Source: an uncultured Bacteroidota bacterium
GTDB taxonomy: Bacteria; Bacteroidota; Bacteroidia; B-17B0; Aurantibacillaceae
NCBI GenBank assembly: GCA_903893815.1
Contig: CAITNS010000081.1
Span: 22,020 to 86,019 of the forward strand
Length of the DNA: 64,000 bases
Reading direction: 5' to 3'
In this document: positions 28,282-38,061 of the stretch, one piece after another
Layout of the letters: each line of letters starts with the position of its first letter
Numbering within the stretch: the stretch's first letter is position 1
The notes under the pieces: generated by a model
Told to the model about the DNA's origin: nothing
Databases searched by the model: none
The model's input: the letters and a program-made list of their open reading frames with translations, nothing else
Translations under genes and position numbers: made by a program

Positions 28282-29040
28282 ATGCGTTTTTTTAAATATT
28301 TCCTATTATTATCTTTAGCATTCTGGTTTACTTCTTGTAAGATCTTTCGTTCAAATTTAATGCTTAAAACGCCTAAAGATTACACCTACGATAAAATAGC
28401 AGACTCGTTATCAAAGCAAGATTATAAAATTGATGCAAATGACCTTGTAAATATTAGAATTTTTGCGAATGACGGATTTAAAATTGTCGATTTAGCTACT
28501 TCCAATCAAATGACTCGTTTTATTGAATTAGACTACGTAGTTAATATGGATGGTACAGCTAAACTTCCTCTTGTGGGAAGAGTAAAATTAGCTGGATTAA
28601 GTGTAAGAGAAGCTACTGAGTTCCTCGAACAAATTTATGCTGATTACTATGTGAAACCCTTTGTTTTTATGACAGTAACCAATAAACGTGTTATTGTATT
28701 CCCTGGAAATGGTGGAACTGCAAGAGTTTTAAATCTTACTAATAATAACACCACAGTTATTGAAGCATTAGCATTAACTGGAGGTATTTCTGAGGATGGA
28801 AAAGCCTATAAAGTTAAATTAATAAGAAATCAAGAAAACCAAAAACCAAAAGTGTATTTAATGGATTTGTCTAAAATAGAAGGTATAGCTGTAGGTAATA
28901 CAGTTGTGTTGGCTCACGATATTATTTATGTTGAGCCTCGCTACCGATTTGCAAGGACATTAGTAGCAGAAATAACGCCGATTGTGTCTTTAATTAGTAC
29001 GACATTTTTATTGTATACTCTAATTGGAAGAGCTAGATGA
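28282..29040 (+). CDS. Polysaccharide export lipoprotein, Wza-like
   Basis: This 252-residue outer-membrane lipoprotein has a lipobox ending in C19 (WFTSC). The export (PES) domain spans about 55-140 (IDANDLVNIRIFANDGFK, VNMDGTAKLPLVGRVKLAGLSVREATEFLEQIYADYYVKPFV) and an SLBB-like repeat follows (ALTGGISEDGKAYKVKLIR). A C-terminal amphipathic helix would line the pore. It forms the export channel with the Wzc-like kinase, whose start overlaps its stop by four bases (ATGA). Confidence 0.92.
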   Translation: MRFFKYFLLLSLAFWFTSCKIFRSNLMLKTPKDYTYDKIADSLSKQDYKIDANDLVNIRIFANDGFKIVDLATSNQMTRFIELDYVVNMDGTAKLPLVGRVKLAGLSVREATEFLEQIYADYYVKPFVFMTVTNKRVIVFPGNGGTARVLNLTNNNTTVIEALALTGGISEDGKAYKVKLIRNQENQKPKVYLMDLSKIEGIAVGNTVVLAHDIIYVEPRYRFARTLVAEITPIVSLISTTFLLYTLIGRAR

Positions 29041-31472
29041 TACAACCACAGGGAAATAATTCTATAGATAAATATAGAGATAGGGTTTCAAAATTTAGCA
29101 GCGAACTAGATTTAGCGCTTGTATTTTATATCGTAAAAAAAAGTCTGTGGTTTGTAGCTGCATTTTTTGCTGTTACACTTGGGATTGCAGCCATCTATTT
29201 AAGATATAGTCAGCCCGAATATGAATCCTCTACATTAATTCAAATTAATGATAATAATCAAGCATCTAAGGTTCTTCAGATGACAAAATATGATGAAGGT
29301 GACAATAAGATTGCGACTGCCATGGAGCAAATTCACTCCAAGATTTTCCTAAAACGAGTAGTTGAAAAATCTGATTTTCAAATAAGTTACTTTAATGAAG
29401 GAACATTTAAAAACAATGAACTTTACTCTTCCTCTCCTTATTTAGTGAAATTTAATGTAAAACATATTTGTATTTATGGCTCTAAAATTTATATAAATTT
29501 TAATACTATAAATTCCGGTACATTGACCTTCAATGCTGAAGGAAAAAAATTTTCATTGCCTTTTACAACTTCAAATGTATTAAGTACACCGTACTTTGAA
29601 TTAAGTATTTCACCTAATTCGGAGCTAGACAATACTATCATAAAAAGTCAACTCACAGAAAATAATAAATCTTATTTTATAATAAATAATATTGATAATG
29701 TTACTGCTGCTTTACAATCAAAAATTGATATTAAGCTAATTAATGAAGCAGCGAGAACCATTCAGATAAAAGTAAAAGATATAAACTCAGATAAATCAAG
29801 AGATTTAGTAAATTTAATATCTAATGAATACTTAAAATTTGATGTAGAACGTAAAAGTGAAAGTTCAAAAAGTATAATTTCGTTTATTGATGAGCAATTA
29901 GATCTCGTTTACAATGATCTAAAATCATCAGAAAACAATCTACAAGAATTTAGGAAAAACAACAACTATACCGTTAAAGAAAGCACTGTAGATCCTAATT
30001 TAATCCGCTTAACAAAAATAGAGGACGATATGTTAAAGGTTGAATTAGATGAGAAAATTCTTGCCGAACTTCAACAAAATATTTCTAAAAACAAAAGCAT
30101 CGACACTTATCAATTAATTTCATTGATTTCGGGTACAGAATACGAAAGTGCTATAAAAGAGTATACTCAAAGTATTCAAAAACTATTACTAGAAAAAGAA
30201 GACCTTTTGTATATGGTTACACCTAATAGTGAAAACATTAAACAAATAAATTTCAATATAGAAACTCAAAAAAAACTATTAATTGAAACTATTAATGCAC
30301 TTCGATTAAGATATAAATCACAATATAGTAGCCTAACTCAAAAATATTCTGAGTATCAAAACAAAAGTGTTAATAATCCTGATGAAGACTTAGAGCATTC
30401 AAGATTAATGCGTTTGTTTAGCATAAGCGAAAAATATTATACCATGTTATTAGAAAAGAAAACTGAGTTTTCAATTAATAAAGCAGGTTTTGTATCAGAA
30501 AATGTGATTTTAGAAGAAGCAGTTAATTCAGGAACTTGGGTATCACCCAATAAAAAAATGACCATTATTATAGCGTTGTTAGTAGCTCTAATTATTTCAC
30601 TGCTTCTAGTATTTGCTCGTTACTTTTTACATGATAAAATTACATCTGTGAATGACGTCGTAAATAATATTGATGCTTCTGTTTCTGTATTAGGTATAGT
30701 TCCAAATTATGAAAGTGATGTTCCTATTTCTCAATTAGTAGTTGATAAAAACCCTAAATCTCAAATTGCAGAAGCGTTTAGAAGTATCCGTTCAAATCTA
30801 AATTTCATAAATAATTCTGATGGTTCAAAAATAATCGCCGTAACGTCCTCCATCTCGGGAGAAGGTAAAACATTTGTATGTTTAAATATTGCTGGTATTT
30901 TAGCTTATACAGGCAAAAAAGTAATTCTATTGGACTTAGACATGAGAAAACCAAAAATCCATAAAGGATTTGGTGTTTCTAATGATGTAGGTATGAGTAC
31001 AATTTTAACAGACATGACTCCTGTAAAAGATTGTATTAATAAAAGTCATTTCCCGAATTTGGATTATATAACCGCAGGTCCAATTCCTCCAAATCCATCC
31101 GAATTAATTATCAGTAATCGTTTAAATACTTTAATTGAAGAATTAAAGCTAAGTTATGATTATATTGTATTTGATAATCCGCCGATTGGCTTAGTTACAG
31201 ATGGAATTACCACGATACAAAAAGCCGATTTCCCTATTTATGTATTTAGAGCGGATTATTCGAAAAAAGGATTTGTTCAAATATTAGATAAATTAATTAA
31301 TGAAGGTAACATAAAAAATTTATCAATGATTTTAAATGGTGTTGATACAACGCGTTCAAATTATGGTTATAAATATGGCTACGGTTACGGCTATGGGTAT
31401 GGCTATGGAAATGGTTATTATTCGGATGATAAAGTAGAGAAAAAGACTGGTATATCTAAATTATGGAAGTAA
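29037..31472 (+). CDS. Wzc-like polysaccharide co-polymerase / tyrosine kinase
   Basis: This 811-residue protein combines a Wzz domain (two membrane helices at about 37-58 and 500-520, with a long coiled-coil periplasmic part between) and a cytoplasmic BY-kinase domain. The Walker A motif is SGEGKT with K611; Walker A' is LDLDMRKP with D633 and D635. The tail is a run of tyrosines alternating with glycine (YGYKYGYGYGYG), the autophosphorylation cluster. It controls polymer length and export with the Wza-like protein. It overlaps rmlC by 10 bp. Confidence 0.95.
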   Translation: MIQPQGNNSIDKYRDRVSKFSSELDLALVFYIVKKSLWFVAAFFAVTLGIAAIYLRYSQPEYESSTLIQINDNNQASKVLQMTKYDEGDNKIATAMEQIHSKIFLKRVVEKSDFQISYFNEGTFKNNELYSSSPYLVKFNVKHICIYGSKIYINFNTINSGTLTFNAEGKKFSLPFTTSNVLSTPYFELSISPNSELDNTIIKSQLTENNKSYFIINNIDNVTAALQSKIDIKLINEAARTIQIKVKDINSDKSRDLVNLISNEYLKFDVERKSESSKSIISFIDEQLDLVYNDLKSSENNLQEFRKNNNYTVKESTVDPNLIRLTKIEDDMLKVELDEKILAELQQNISKNKSIDTYQLISLISGTEYESAIKEYTQSIQKLLLEKEDLLYMVTPNSENIKQINFNIETQKKLLIETINALRLRYKSQYSSLTQKYSEYQNKSVNNPDEDLEHSRLMRLFSISEKYYTMLLEKKTEFSINKAGFVSENVILEEAVNSGTWVSPNKKMTIIIALLVALIISLLLVFARYFLHDKITSVNDVVNNIDASVSVLGIVPNYESDVPISQLVVDKNPKSQIAEAFRSIRSNLNFINNSDGSKIIAVTSSISGEGKTFVCLNIAGILAYTGKKVILLDLDMRKPKIHKGFGVSNDVGMSTILTDMTPVKDCINKSHFPNLDYITAGPIPPNPSELIISNRLNTLIEELKLSYDYIVFDNPPIGLVTDGITTIQKADFPIYVFRADYSKKGFVQILDKLINEGNIKNLSMILNGVDTTRSNYGYKYGYGYGYGYGYGNGYYSDDKVEKKTGISKLWK

Positions 31473-32005
31473 TTGAAACAAAAATAAAGGATTTATTAAT
31501 TATAAACCCAAAAGTATTTGCAGATTCAAGAGGTTACTTTTTTGAAAGTTATAACGCAGATGTTTTTAAACAAAATAACATTACGGTAAATTTTGTTCAA
31601 GACAATCAATCACTTTCCAGCACTGGTGTGTTGAGAGGATTGCATTTTCAAGCACCCCCGTTTGATCAAGGGAAATTAGTGCGTGTAATAACAGGTGCTG
31701 TTTTAGATATTGCTGTTGATATTAGAAAAGACTCACCGTCATACGGAGAACATATTGCGATAGAGTTAACTGAAGAGAATAAAACCATGTTTTATATTCC
31801 ACCAGGATTTGCACATGGCTTTTTAACGTTGAGAGACAATACAATTTTTTCCTACAAATGTACCAATGTATACAACAAACTATCAGAAGGTTGTGTATTA
31901 TGGAATGATACTGACTTAAATATAAATTGGAATGTTGTTAATCCTATTTTATCCGAAAAAGATTTATTTGGAACTCCTTTCAAAGAATTTAACAGCCCTT
32001 TCTAA
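31463..32005 (+). CDS. rfbC: dTDP-4-dehydrorhamnose 3,5-epimerase
   Basis: This 180-residue cupin enzyme makes dTDP-4-dehydro-L-rhamnose. The catalytic base is H61 (RGLHFQ); AVDIRKDSPSYG and the IPPGFAHGFLTL stretch bind the substrate, and a Tyr in KCTNVYNK is the likely acid. Length fits RmlC. It overlaps the kinase gene by 10 bp and is followed immediately by the WecA-like gene. The other rhamnose genes (rmlA, rmlB, rmlD) are not in this window, so they must be elsewhere or the enzyme uses another sugar. Confidence 0.92.
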   Translation: MEVIETKIKDLLIINPKVFADSRGYFFESYNADVFKQNNITVNFVQDNQSLSSTGVLRGLHFQAPPFDQGKLVRVITGAVLDIAVDIRKDSPSYGEHIAIELTEENKTMFYIPPGFAHGFLTLRDNTIFSYKCTNVYNKLSEGCVLWNDTDLNINWNVVNPILSEKDLFGTPFKEFNSPF

Positions 32006-33094
32006 ATGCCATTTTCCCAAAATAATATTCTGTTATTTACTGTACTGACTATCGGTATTACATTTATATTGTCCGCCGTTTTTAATTCTATCTTACTTAA
32101 ATTTTCTCAAACATTAGGTGTTAGAAACCAGCAAGCAAATCAAAAACAAATTCGTTGGAGTTCATCAGATAGACCATCCATAGGAGGAATTTCATTTTTT
32201 GTAATATTCTTAATTACTTTTATTATTCTGAATTTTATTGATCACTTGCTCCCACTCAATTATAGTAGTTTAAAGATTATAGGAATATTCGTGATTTGCA
32301 CTCTTTCATTTTTAATGGGGTTGGCAGATGATGCCTATAATACTCAACCTCTTTTAAAGTTCATAGCTCAATTAATATGTGGTTTAATCCTCTATTTCAC
32401 AGGCACAAAAATCAACATCTTTACGGTTGAAGCATTTAATTTCGGATTAACTGTATTTTGGGTTGTTGGATTTATGAATTCGATTAATATGTTAGACAAT
32501 ATGGATGCAATTACAACTATTGTATCTATTGTTATTTTACTATTTGTAATATTCTTAAACATTAATTTAAATCTAATTTTAAGTCCTGTCCCCATCCTAA
32601 GTTTAGGTTTATTAGGTGCTTTATTAGGCTTTTTAGTATACAATTGGCACCCCGCCAAAATGTTTATGGGTGATACCGGTAGCCAATTTTTAGGTGCATT
32701 TCTATCTGTCGTTGGAATTGATTATTGTTGGAACTCATTTACGCTTGTTAACAATTCTTGGTTTTCAGTAAATCCTGTCTTACAAGGGTTTTTATCCATT
32801 GCCTTGGTGTTCATATTGCCTATTACAGATACTATTACCGTTAGTATTAATCGCATCAAAAAAGGACAATCTCCCTTTGTAGGTGGTAAAGACCATACAA
32901 CGCATCATTTATTTTTTAAAGGACTTACTGAAAAAAGAATAGCCATCTTATTTTGCGGAATAGGAATGACAGGTTTATCCCTAGCCCTTAATCAAATTTT
33001 AAATTATCAAACCACTTGGTTGATAGTTTCCATTATTTTTTGTGCTATCACTTTCGTATCTTTATATCTAAATACGATTATAAAAGGAAAGTGA
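32006..33094 (+). CDS. Undecaprenyl-phosphate sugar-1-phosphate transferase, WecA/MraY family
   Basis: This 362-residue polytopic enzyme starts glycan synthesis by moving a sugar-1-phosphate to undecaprenyl phosphate. About ten membrane helices surround the conserved cytoplasmic loops: GLADDAYNT, SINMLDNMDAITT (catalytic Asp), KMFMGDTGS and KKGQSPFVGGKDHTTHHL. This last motif places it with WecA/TagO rather than MraY. It starts right after the rfbC stop and overlaps the lytic transglycosylase by four bases. Confidence 0.9.
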   Translation: MPFSQNNILLFTVLTIGITFILSAVFNSILLKFSQTLGVRNQQANQKQIRWSSSDRPSIGGISFFVIFLITFIILNFIDHLLPLNYSSLKIIGIFVICTLSFLMGLADDAYNTQPLLKFIAQLICGLILYFTGTKINIFTVEAFNFGLTVFWVVGFMNSINMLDNMDAITTIVSIVILLFVIFLNINLNLILSPVPILSLGLLGALLGFLVYNWHPAKMFMGDTGSQFLGAFLSVVGIDYCWNSFTLVNNSWFSVNPVLQGFLSIALVFILPITDTITVSINRIKKGQSPFVGGKDHTTHHLFFKGLTEKRIAILFCGIGMTGLSLALNQILNYQTTWLIVSIIFCAITFVSLYLNTIIKGK

Positions 33095-34164
33095 CCATAT
33101 CTGTTTGGATATTAAAAATTTTTCGCGAACCAACTCCTCTTTACAAAAAAACCTACCTGAGTTTGGCATTGTGGACATTGATTAGTTTTATAATCATGTT
33201 CATCTCCTTTGATCCTAATAACATAATTAATCTCGATTACGCTAATTCCAATTTTAAAGTATTAGGATTAAACATACCTATTAATTTAGAGTTTGCTGGC
33301 GAACGTGTTCCACAAAACGATTACCAAATTAAAGAAAATCTCGAAAAAGAATTCTTCGCTAATAAATCCTGGAAAAACTCATCATTATCTCTATTTAATA
33401 AAGCTCAAAAATGGTTTCCTCTAATAGAACCTATTTTAAAAAAAGAAGGTGTGCCTGATGATTTTAAATATGTGGCCATCATCGAAAGTCATTTATCAAA
33501 CGTTATTTCCCCAATGGGAGCTTCTGGTTTTTGGCAACTTATGCCTGTAACTGCTCAGCATTATGGATTAATTATAAATAACGAAGTAGATGAGCGCCTA
33601 GACGTTGAAAAAGCAACCCTAGTAGCATGCAAACATTTTAAAGATGCTCATCATTATTTTAAAAACTGGACGCTCTCTGCTGCTGCATATAATGTGGGAA
33701 TTGGCGGCATTCAAAATGCTTTAAAAAAACAAAATACAAATAACTATTACGACCTTCTTTTAAATAACGAAACAGGAAGTTTTATCTATCGCATCTTGGC
33801 ATATAAAACCCTACTCTCCAACCCGACTCACTTTGGTGTAAAAAACAAAATCAAAAAGTCTGGTAGCTTCCCTGCCTTCAAAATTGTGAAAGTGGATTCC
33901 TCTATTACCAATTTATCGGCCTTTGCAAAACACATAGGTACAAATACCATTGTATTAAAAACATTTAATCCTTGGCTTATTGGTGAACAACTCACAAATC
34001 TTGATAAAAAAACCTTTCAGTTTAAAATACCTAAAAACAAAAACATTGATTTAAGTGTTTACATTAACGATGTCTTTCCGCAAGAATCCATCATTGATAC
34101 CATTTTAAAAACAACAACTTTAACAGACACATTAAAAATAATTACAGATACTTTAAAGAAATGA
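33091..34164 (+). CDS. Membrane-anchored lytic transglycosylase (SLT family)
   Basis: This 357-residue protein starts at GTG 33091, which overlaps the previous TGA as GTGA; an upstream ATG at 33016 would overlap that gene by 79 bp and give an unlikely head. One membrane helix lies near 23-43. The SLT domain spans about 105-235 with catalytic E132 (AIIESHLSN), MGASGFWQLMPVTA and AAAYNVGIGGI. It cleaves murein with release of 1,6-anhydro-MurNAc, linking it to Mpl recycling and to polymer passage through the wall. Confidence 0.88.
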   Translation: MTISVWILKIFREPTPLYKKTYLSLALWTLISFIIMFISFDPNNIINLDYANSNFKVLGLNIPINLEFAGERVPQNDYQIKENLEKEFFANKSWKNSSLSLFNKAQKWFPLIEPILKKEGVPDDFKYVAIIESHLSNVISPMGASGFWQLMPVTAQHYGLIINNEVDERLDVEKATLVACKHFKDAHHYFKNWTLSAAAYNVGIGGIQNALKKQNTNNYYDLLLNNETGSFIYRILAYKTLLSNPTHFGVKNKIKKSGSFPAFKIVKVDSSITNLSAFAKHIGTNTIVLKTFNPWLIGEQLTNLDKKTFQFKIPKNKNIDLSVYINDVFPQESIIDTILKTTTLTDTLKIITDTLKK

Positions 34165-34173
34165 TAAAAGATG

Positions 34174-34222
34174 AAAGATATAAGATTTAGGTCATAAATT
34201 AAATCTTTAATCTTATATCTTT
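34174..34222. repeat. AT-rich inverted repeat before uvrA
   Basis: AAAGATATAAGATT (34174-34187) and AATCTTATATCTTT (34209-34222) are perfect 14-base arms, 21 bp apart. It may act as a weak end signal for the polysaccharide operon. Confidence 0.7.
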
Positions 34223-34236
34223 AATCTGCCCTCAAT

Positions 34237-37086
34237 ATGGAAGAAGAACAAATAGAAGTTATTGGCGCACGTGCACATAACTTAAAAGATATATCACTCA
34301 AAATACCTCGCAATAAATTAGTAGTACTTACTGGACTCAGTGGAAGTGGAAAATCATCACTAGCATTTGACACCATTTATGCGGAAGGGCAACGCCGCTA
34401 TATCGAAAGTTTTTCAAGTTACGCTCGTCAGTTTCTTGGTAATATGGAACGACCTGATGTAGATAAAATTTCAGGATTAAGTCCAGTTATTTCTATTGAA
34501 CAAAAAACCGTTAACAAAAATCCTCGTTCTACCGTTGGCACAATTACCGAAATTTACGATTTTTTACGTTTATTATTTGCTCGTTCTGGTGAGGCATACT
34601 CTTACGTTACGGGCGAAAAAATGGTGCGTTACAGCGACGATCAAATCATTGATTTAATCCTTGAAAAATACAAAGATAAAAAAATAAATCTTTTAGCACC
34701 TGTGGTTAAAGGTCGTAAAGGACATTATAGAGAATTGTTTGAAGATGTTCGCAAAAAAGGTTTTAATAAAGTACGAATTGACGGCGCTATTGTAGACATT
34801 ACGCCTAAAATGCAGGTGGACCGATACAAAATTCATGATATTGAAATTGTGATTGATCGATTAGAAATCACGAAAGACATTAAGCCTCGTTTGCATCAAT
34901 CTTTACAAACTGCTATGAAGCAAGGTAAAGGAACCATTATGGTAATGGAGCACGAAGAGATTGATGCAAAAGCAAAAAAGAAAACAACACAAGCGTTTGG
35001 TTTTGGAAAAGTGCAATTTTTCAGTCGCTCATTAATGTGTCCAACTTCTGGTATTTCGTATGATGAACCTGCTCCAAATTTATTTTCTTTCAACTCACCT
35101 TACGGTGCATGTCCACATTGCAACGGACTAGGTGTTGTATCAGAAGTTGATATTAGTAAAATCGTTCCTAATCAAAAAATCTCCATTCGCAAAGGTGCTA
35201 TTGCTCCACTAGGGCCATCAAAAGGTATTTGGGTATTTAAACAAATTGAAGCCATTGGATTAAAATATAATTTTACATTAGATACTCCATTTGAAGATAT
35301 TGCTGAAGAAGCTGTTAATATTTTATTAAACGGAACCGAAGAATTATTTACCGTAAAATCAGACGCTAACAGTTACAGTTCAGCTTTTGATGGTATAGCC
35401 ACTCATATTTCACGTCAGGCAGAAGAAGATCCTTCGCCTGCTATGCTTCGTTGGGTAGAAGGTTTTACCAATAAAATAAATTGTTCTGTTTGCGAAGGCA
35501 CTCGTTTAAAAAAAGAAGCGCTTTATTTTAAAATTGATGGAAAAAATATTTCTGAATTATCAGAAATGGATATCAATATTTTAGGCGATTGGTTTAAAGG
35601 CATCGAAAAACGTTTAAGTAAATCTCAAAACGTAATTGCTAAAGAAGTCTTAAAAGAAATACGCACTCGTATTGGCTTTTTATTAGAAGTAGGCTTAGAT
35701 TACGTGACACTTAACCGTTCTTCTAAAACCTTGAGTGGTGGCGAAGCACAACGTATTCGTTTAGCTACTCAAATTGGCTCACAGTTAGTAGGTGTATTAT
35801 ATATTTTGGATGAACCTAGCATTGGCTTGCATCAACGTGATAATGTGCGCTTAATTGAAGCTCTAAAAAATTTACGTGATGTTGGTAATAGTGTTTTAGT
35901 TGTTGAGCACGACAAAGACATGATTATTGAATCTGACTATGTGATTGATATTGGCCCTGGTGCTGGTGTGCATGGTGGACGAGTGATTGCGGCCGCTCCA
36001 CCTAAAGAAATGCTAAAATTTAATACCATTACAGCTGATTATATTACAGGTAAACGTAGTATCGAAGTTCCAAAAGTTCGCCGAAAAGGAAACGGAAAAA
36101 AATTAGTTTTAAAAGGCTGCACGGGACATAACTTAAAAAACGTAAGTGTTGAAATTCCTTTAGGAAAATTTATTTGTGTAACCGGTGTTAGCGGAAGTGG
36201 TAAATCAAGTTTGATTAATGAAACCTTATATCCAATTTTAAGTAATTACTTTTATAATTCAGAAAAGCGTCCCCTACCCTACAAATCATTTACAGGTATT
36301 GAACACATTGATAAAGTCATCGACATTGATCAATCGCCAATTGGAAGAACACCTAGAAGTAATCCTGCCACTTACACTAATGTATTTTCTGACATCAGAA
36401 CTTTGTTTTCTGAATTACCAGAAGCTAAAATCAGAGGTTATAAACCAGGTCGTTTTTCATTTAACGTTAAAGGTGGCCGTTGCGAAACATGCGGCGGCGC
36501 TGGTGTAAAAACGATTGAAATGAATTTTTTACCAGATGTATACGTTAACTGTGACGAGTGTAATGGCAAACGATATAACAGAGAAACTTGCGAAGTGCGT
36601 TACAAAGGCAAATCAATCAGTGATGTATTAAACATGACGATTGACCAAGCTTGCGAGTTCTTTGAAAATCTACCAAATATTTTTCGTCAAATAAAAACCT
36701 TACAAGATGTTGGTTTAGGATACATTACGCTTGGACAACAAGCCACAACCTTAAGCGGTGGCGAAGCCCAACGTGTAAAGCTATCAACAGAACTAAGTAA
36801 ACGAGATACAGGAAATACTCTATATATTTTAGATGAACCAACAACGGGTTTACACTTTGAGGACATTCGTATTTTATTAGGTGTATTAAATCGTTTAGTA
36901 GAAAGCGGAAATACGGTTTTAGTCATCGAACATAATATGGATATCATCAAAGTAGCCGATCATTTAATTGACGTTGGAATGGAAGGCGGCAAAGGCGGCG
37001 GAGAAATATTATTTACTGGTACTCCCGAAGAATTAGTGAAATCGAAAAAAGGATATACGGCACCATTTTTGAAAAAAGAATTATAA
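34237..37086 (+). CDS. uvrA: Excinuclease ABC subunit A
   Basis: This 949-residue damage-recognition ATPase of nucleotide excision repair has two ABC modules. Walker A is GLSGSGKSSLAF (about 34-45) and GVSGSGKSSLIN in the second half; the signature sequences are TLSGGEAQRIRLA and TLSGGEAQRVKLS. Zinc-finger cysteines are at CPHCNGLG with CSVCEGTR, and CETCGGAG..CDECNGKRYN. Length is typical. It works with UvrB and UvrC, which are not in the window. It stands alone, flanked by AT-rich inverted repeats. Confidence 0.98.
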   Translation: MEEEQIEVIGARAHNLKDISLKIPRNKLVVLTGLSGSGKSSLAFDTIYAEGQRRYIESFSSYARQFLGNMERPDVDKISGLSPVISIEQKTVNKNPRSTVGTITEIYDFLRLLFARSGEAYSYVTGEKMVRYSDDQIIDLILEKYKDKKINLLAPVVKGRKGHYRELFEDVRKKGFNKVRIDGAIVDITPKMQVDRYKIHDIEIVIDRLEITKDIKPRLHQSLQTAMKQGKGTIMVMEHEEIDAKAKKKTTQAFGFGKVQFFSRSLMCPTSGISYDEPAPNLFSFNSPYGACPHCNGLGVVSEVDISKIVPNQKISIRKGAIAPLGPSKGIWVFKQIEAIGLKYNFTLDTPFEDIAEEAVNILLNGTEELFTVKSDANSYSSAFDGIATHISRQAEEDPSPAMLRWVEGFTNKINCSVCEGTRLKKEALYFKIDGKNISELSEMDINILGDWFKGIEKRLSKSQNVIAKEVLKEIRTRIGFLLEVGLDYVTLNRSSKTLSGGEAQRIRLATQIGSQLVGVLYILDEPSIGLHQRDNVRLIEALKNLRDVGNSVLVVEHDKDMIIESDYVIDIGPGAGVHGGRVIAAAPPKEMLKFNTITADYITGKRSIEVPKVRRKGNGKKLVLKGCTGHNLKNVSVEIPLGKFICVTGVSGSGKSSLINETLYPILSNYFYNSEKRPLPYKSFTGIEHIDKVIDIDQSPIGRTPRSNPATYTNVFSDIRTLFSELPEAKIRGYKPGRFSFNVKGGRCETCGGAGVKTIEMNFLPDVYVNCDECNGKRYNRETCEVRYKGKSISDVLNMTIDQACEFFENLPNIFRQIKTLQDVGLGYITLGQQATTLSGGEAQRVKLSTELSKRDTGNTLYILDEPTTGLHFEDIRILLGVLNRLVESGNTVLVIEHNMDIIKVADHLIDVGMEGGKGGGEILFTGTPEELVKSKKGYTAPFLKKEL

Positions 37087-37089
37087 TAA

Positions 37090-37204
37090 ATTGAGAAGGT
37101 TATGAAAGTTTGAAAGTTAAAAAGTTTGAATGCAATGAAGAATAACTTTTTTAACTTTGATAGATTAACTTTTAACCTTTCTAAACCTTTTAACTTTCTA
37201 AACT
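37090..37204. repeat. AT-rich intergenic inverted repeats
   Basis: Blocks such as GAAAGTTTGAAAGTTAAAAAG on the left are mirrored by TTAACTTT, AACCTTTC and TTTTAACTTTC on the right. The region is low in complexity and carries no coding signal; it separates uvrA from the LOG gene. Confidence 0.6.
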
Positions 37205-37214
37205 AATAAAATAT

Positions 37215-37928
37215 ATGACCCAAGATAAAGAAGATAAAATTAGAAGAGCATTTGCAACCAAAGAATCAAGAGAAGTGATGGCTTCTGATAGCTGGAAGAT
37301 TTTTAAAATTATGAGCGAATTTGTAAATGGATTTGAAAGAATGCAACAAATTGGGCCATGTGTTTCAATTTTCGGTTCGGCTCGTACAAAACCAGAAAAC
37401 AAATACTATATCTTAGCCGAAGAAATAGCTTATAAACTAACACAAGAAGGCTATGGCGTTATTACAGGTGGCGGACCAGGTATTATGGAGGCTGCTAACA
37501 AAGGCGCTAAACGTGGCGGTGGAAACTCCGTTGGATTAAACATTAATTTACCTTTCGAACAAAAACCAAACGACTATATTGATAGAGATAAAAGCATCGA
37601 TTTTAATTATTTCTTTGTTCGAAAAACCGTTTTCTTAAAATACTCACAAGGATTTATTGGTATGCCTGGTGGTTTTGGCACCATTGACGAATTATTTGAA
37701 TCATTAACCTTAGTTCAAACCAATAAAATTGCGGAGTTTCCTGTAGTATTAGTAGGTAAAGAATATTGGAGTGGTTTAATTGATTGGATTAAAACAACCA
37801 TGCTAGAACAAGAACACAATATTAACGAAGCTGATTTAGATCTTTTTAAAATTGTAGATACTGCTGATGAAGCAGTAAAACACATTGTAGATTTCTACAG
37901 CAAATATATGTTGAAACCAAATTTCTAA
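37215..37928 (+). CDS. LOG family (TIGR00730) protein
   Basis: This 237-residue Rossmann-fold protein belongs to the LOG/lysine-decarboxylase-like family, which cleaves nucleoside 5'-monophosphates to free base and ribose phosphate (cytokinin activation in plants and some bacteria). Key motifs are GGGPGIMEAAN (from G85) and PGGFGTIDE (from P151). The N-terminal 50 residues are a helical extension, seen in the longer bacterial subtype. The natural substrate in this organism is unknown. No operon partner is evident. Confidence 0.9.
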   Translation: MTQDKEDKIRRAFATKESREVMASDSWKIFKIMSEFVNGFERMQQIGPCVSIFGSARTKPENKYYILAEEIAYKLTQEGYGVITGGGPGIMEAANKGAKRGGGNSVGLNINLPFEQKPNDYIDRDKSIDFNYFFVRKTVFLKYSQGFIGMPGGFGTIDELFESLTLVQTNKIAEFPVVLVGKEYWSGLIDWIKTTMLEQEHNINEADLDLFKIVDTADEAVKHIVDFYSKYMLKPNF

Positions 37929-37936
37929 AAAAATGC

Positions 37937-38046
37937 TTAACCGCCAAGAACGCAAAGATTTAGCGCGGAGAAAATGAGACTATTTTATTAAACAAATACA
38001 AACCTCCGCGGCCTCTGCGAGAAAACTCTCCACTCTCCGCGGTTAA
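37937..38046. repeat. GC-richer intergenic inverted repeat
   Basis: TTAACCGC (37937-37944) and GCGGTTAA (38039-38046) are perfect outer arms; GCGCGGAG (37963-37970) and CTCCGCG (38004-38010) pair inside. It is compositionally unlike the surrounding genes and sits between LOG and the dehydrogenase gene. Confidence 0.7.
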
Positions 38047-38061
38047 ACAACCAAAAACTAA

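Noticed and set aside
31365..31425. Short tandem DNA repeat (TATGG/TTATGG units) near the end of the Wzc-like gene
   Set aside because: It simply encodes the Tyr-Gly autophosphorylation tail expected in this family.
33016..33090. Upstream ATG for the lytic transglycosylase
   Set aside because: It overlaps the WecA-like gene by 79 bp; the GTG overlapping the previous stop fits better.
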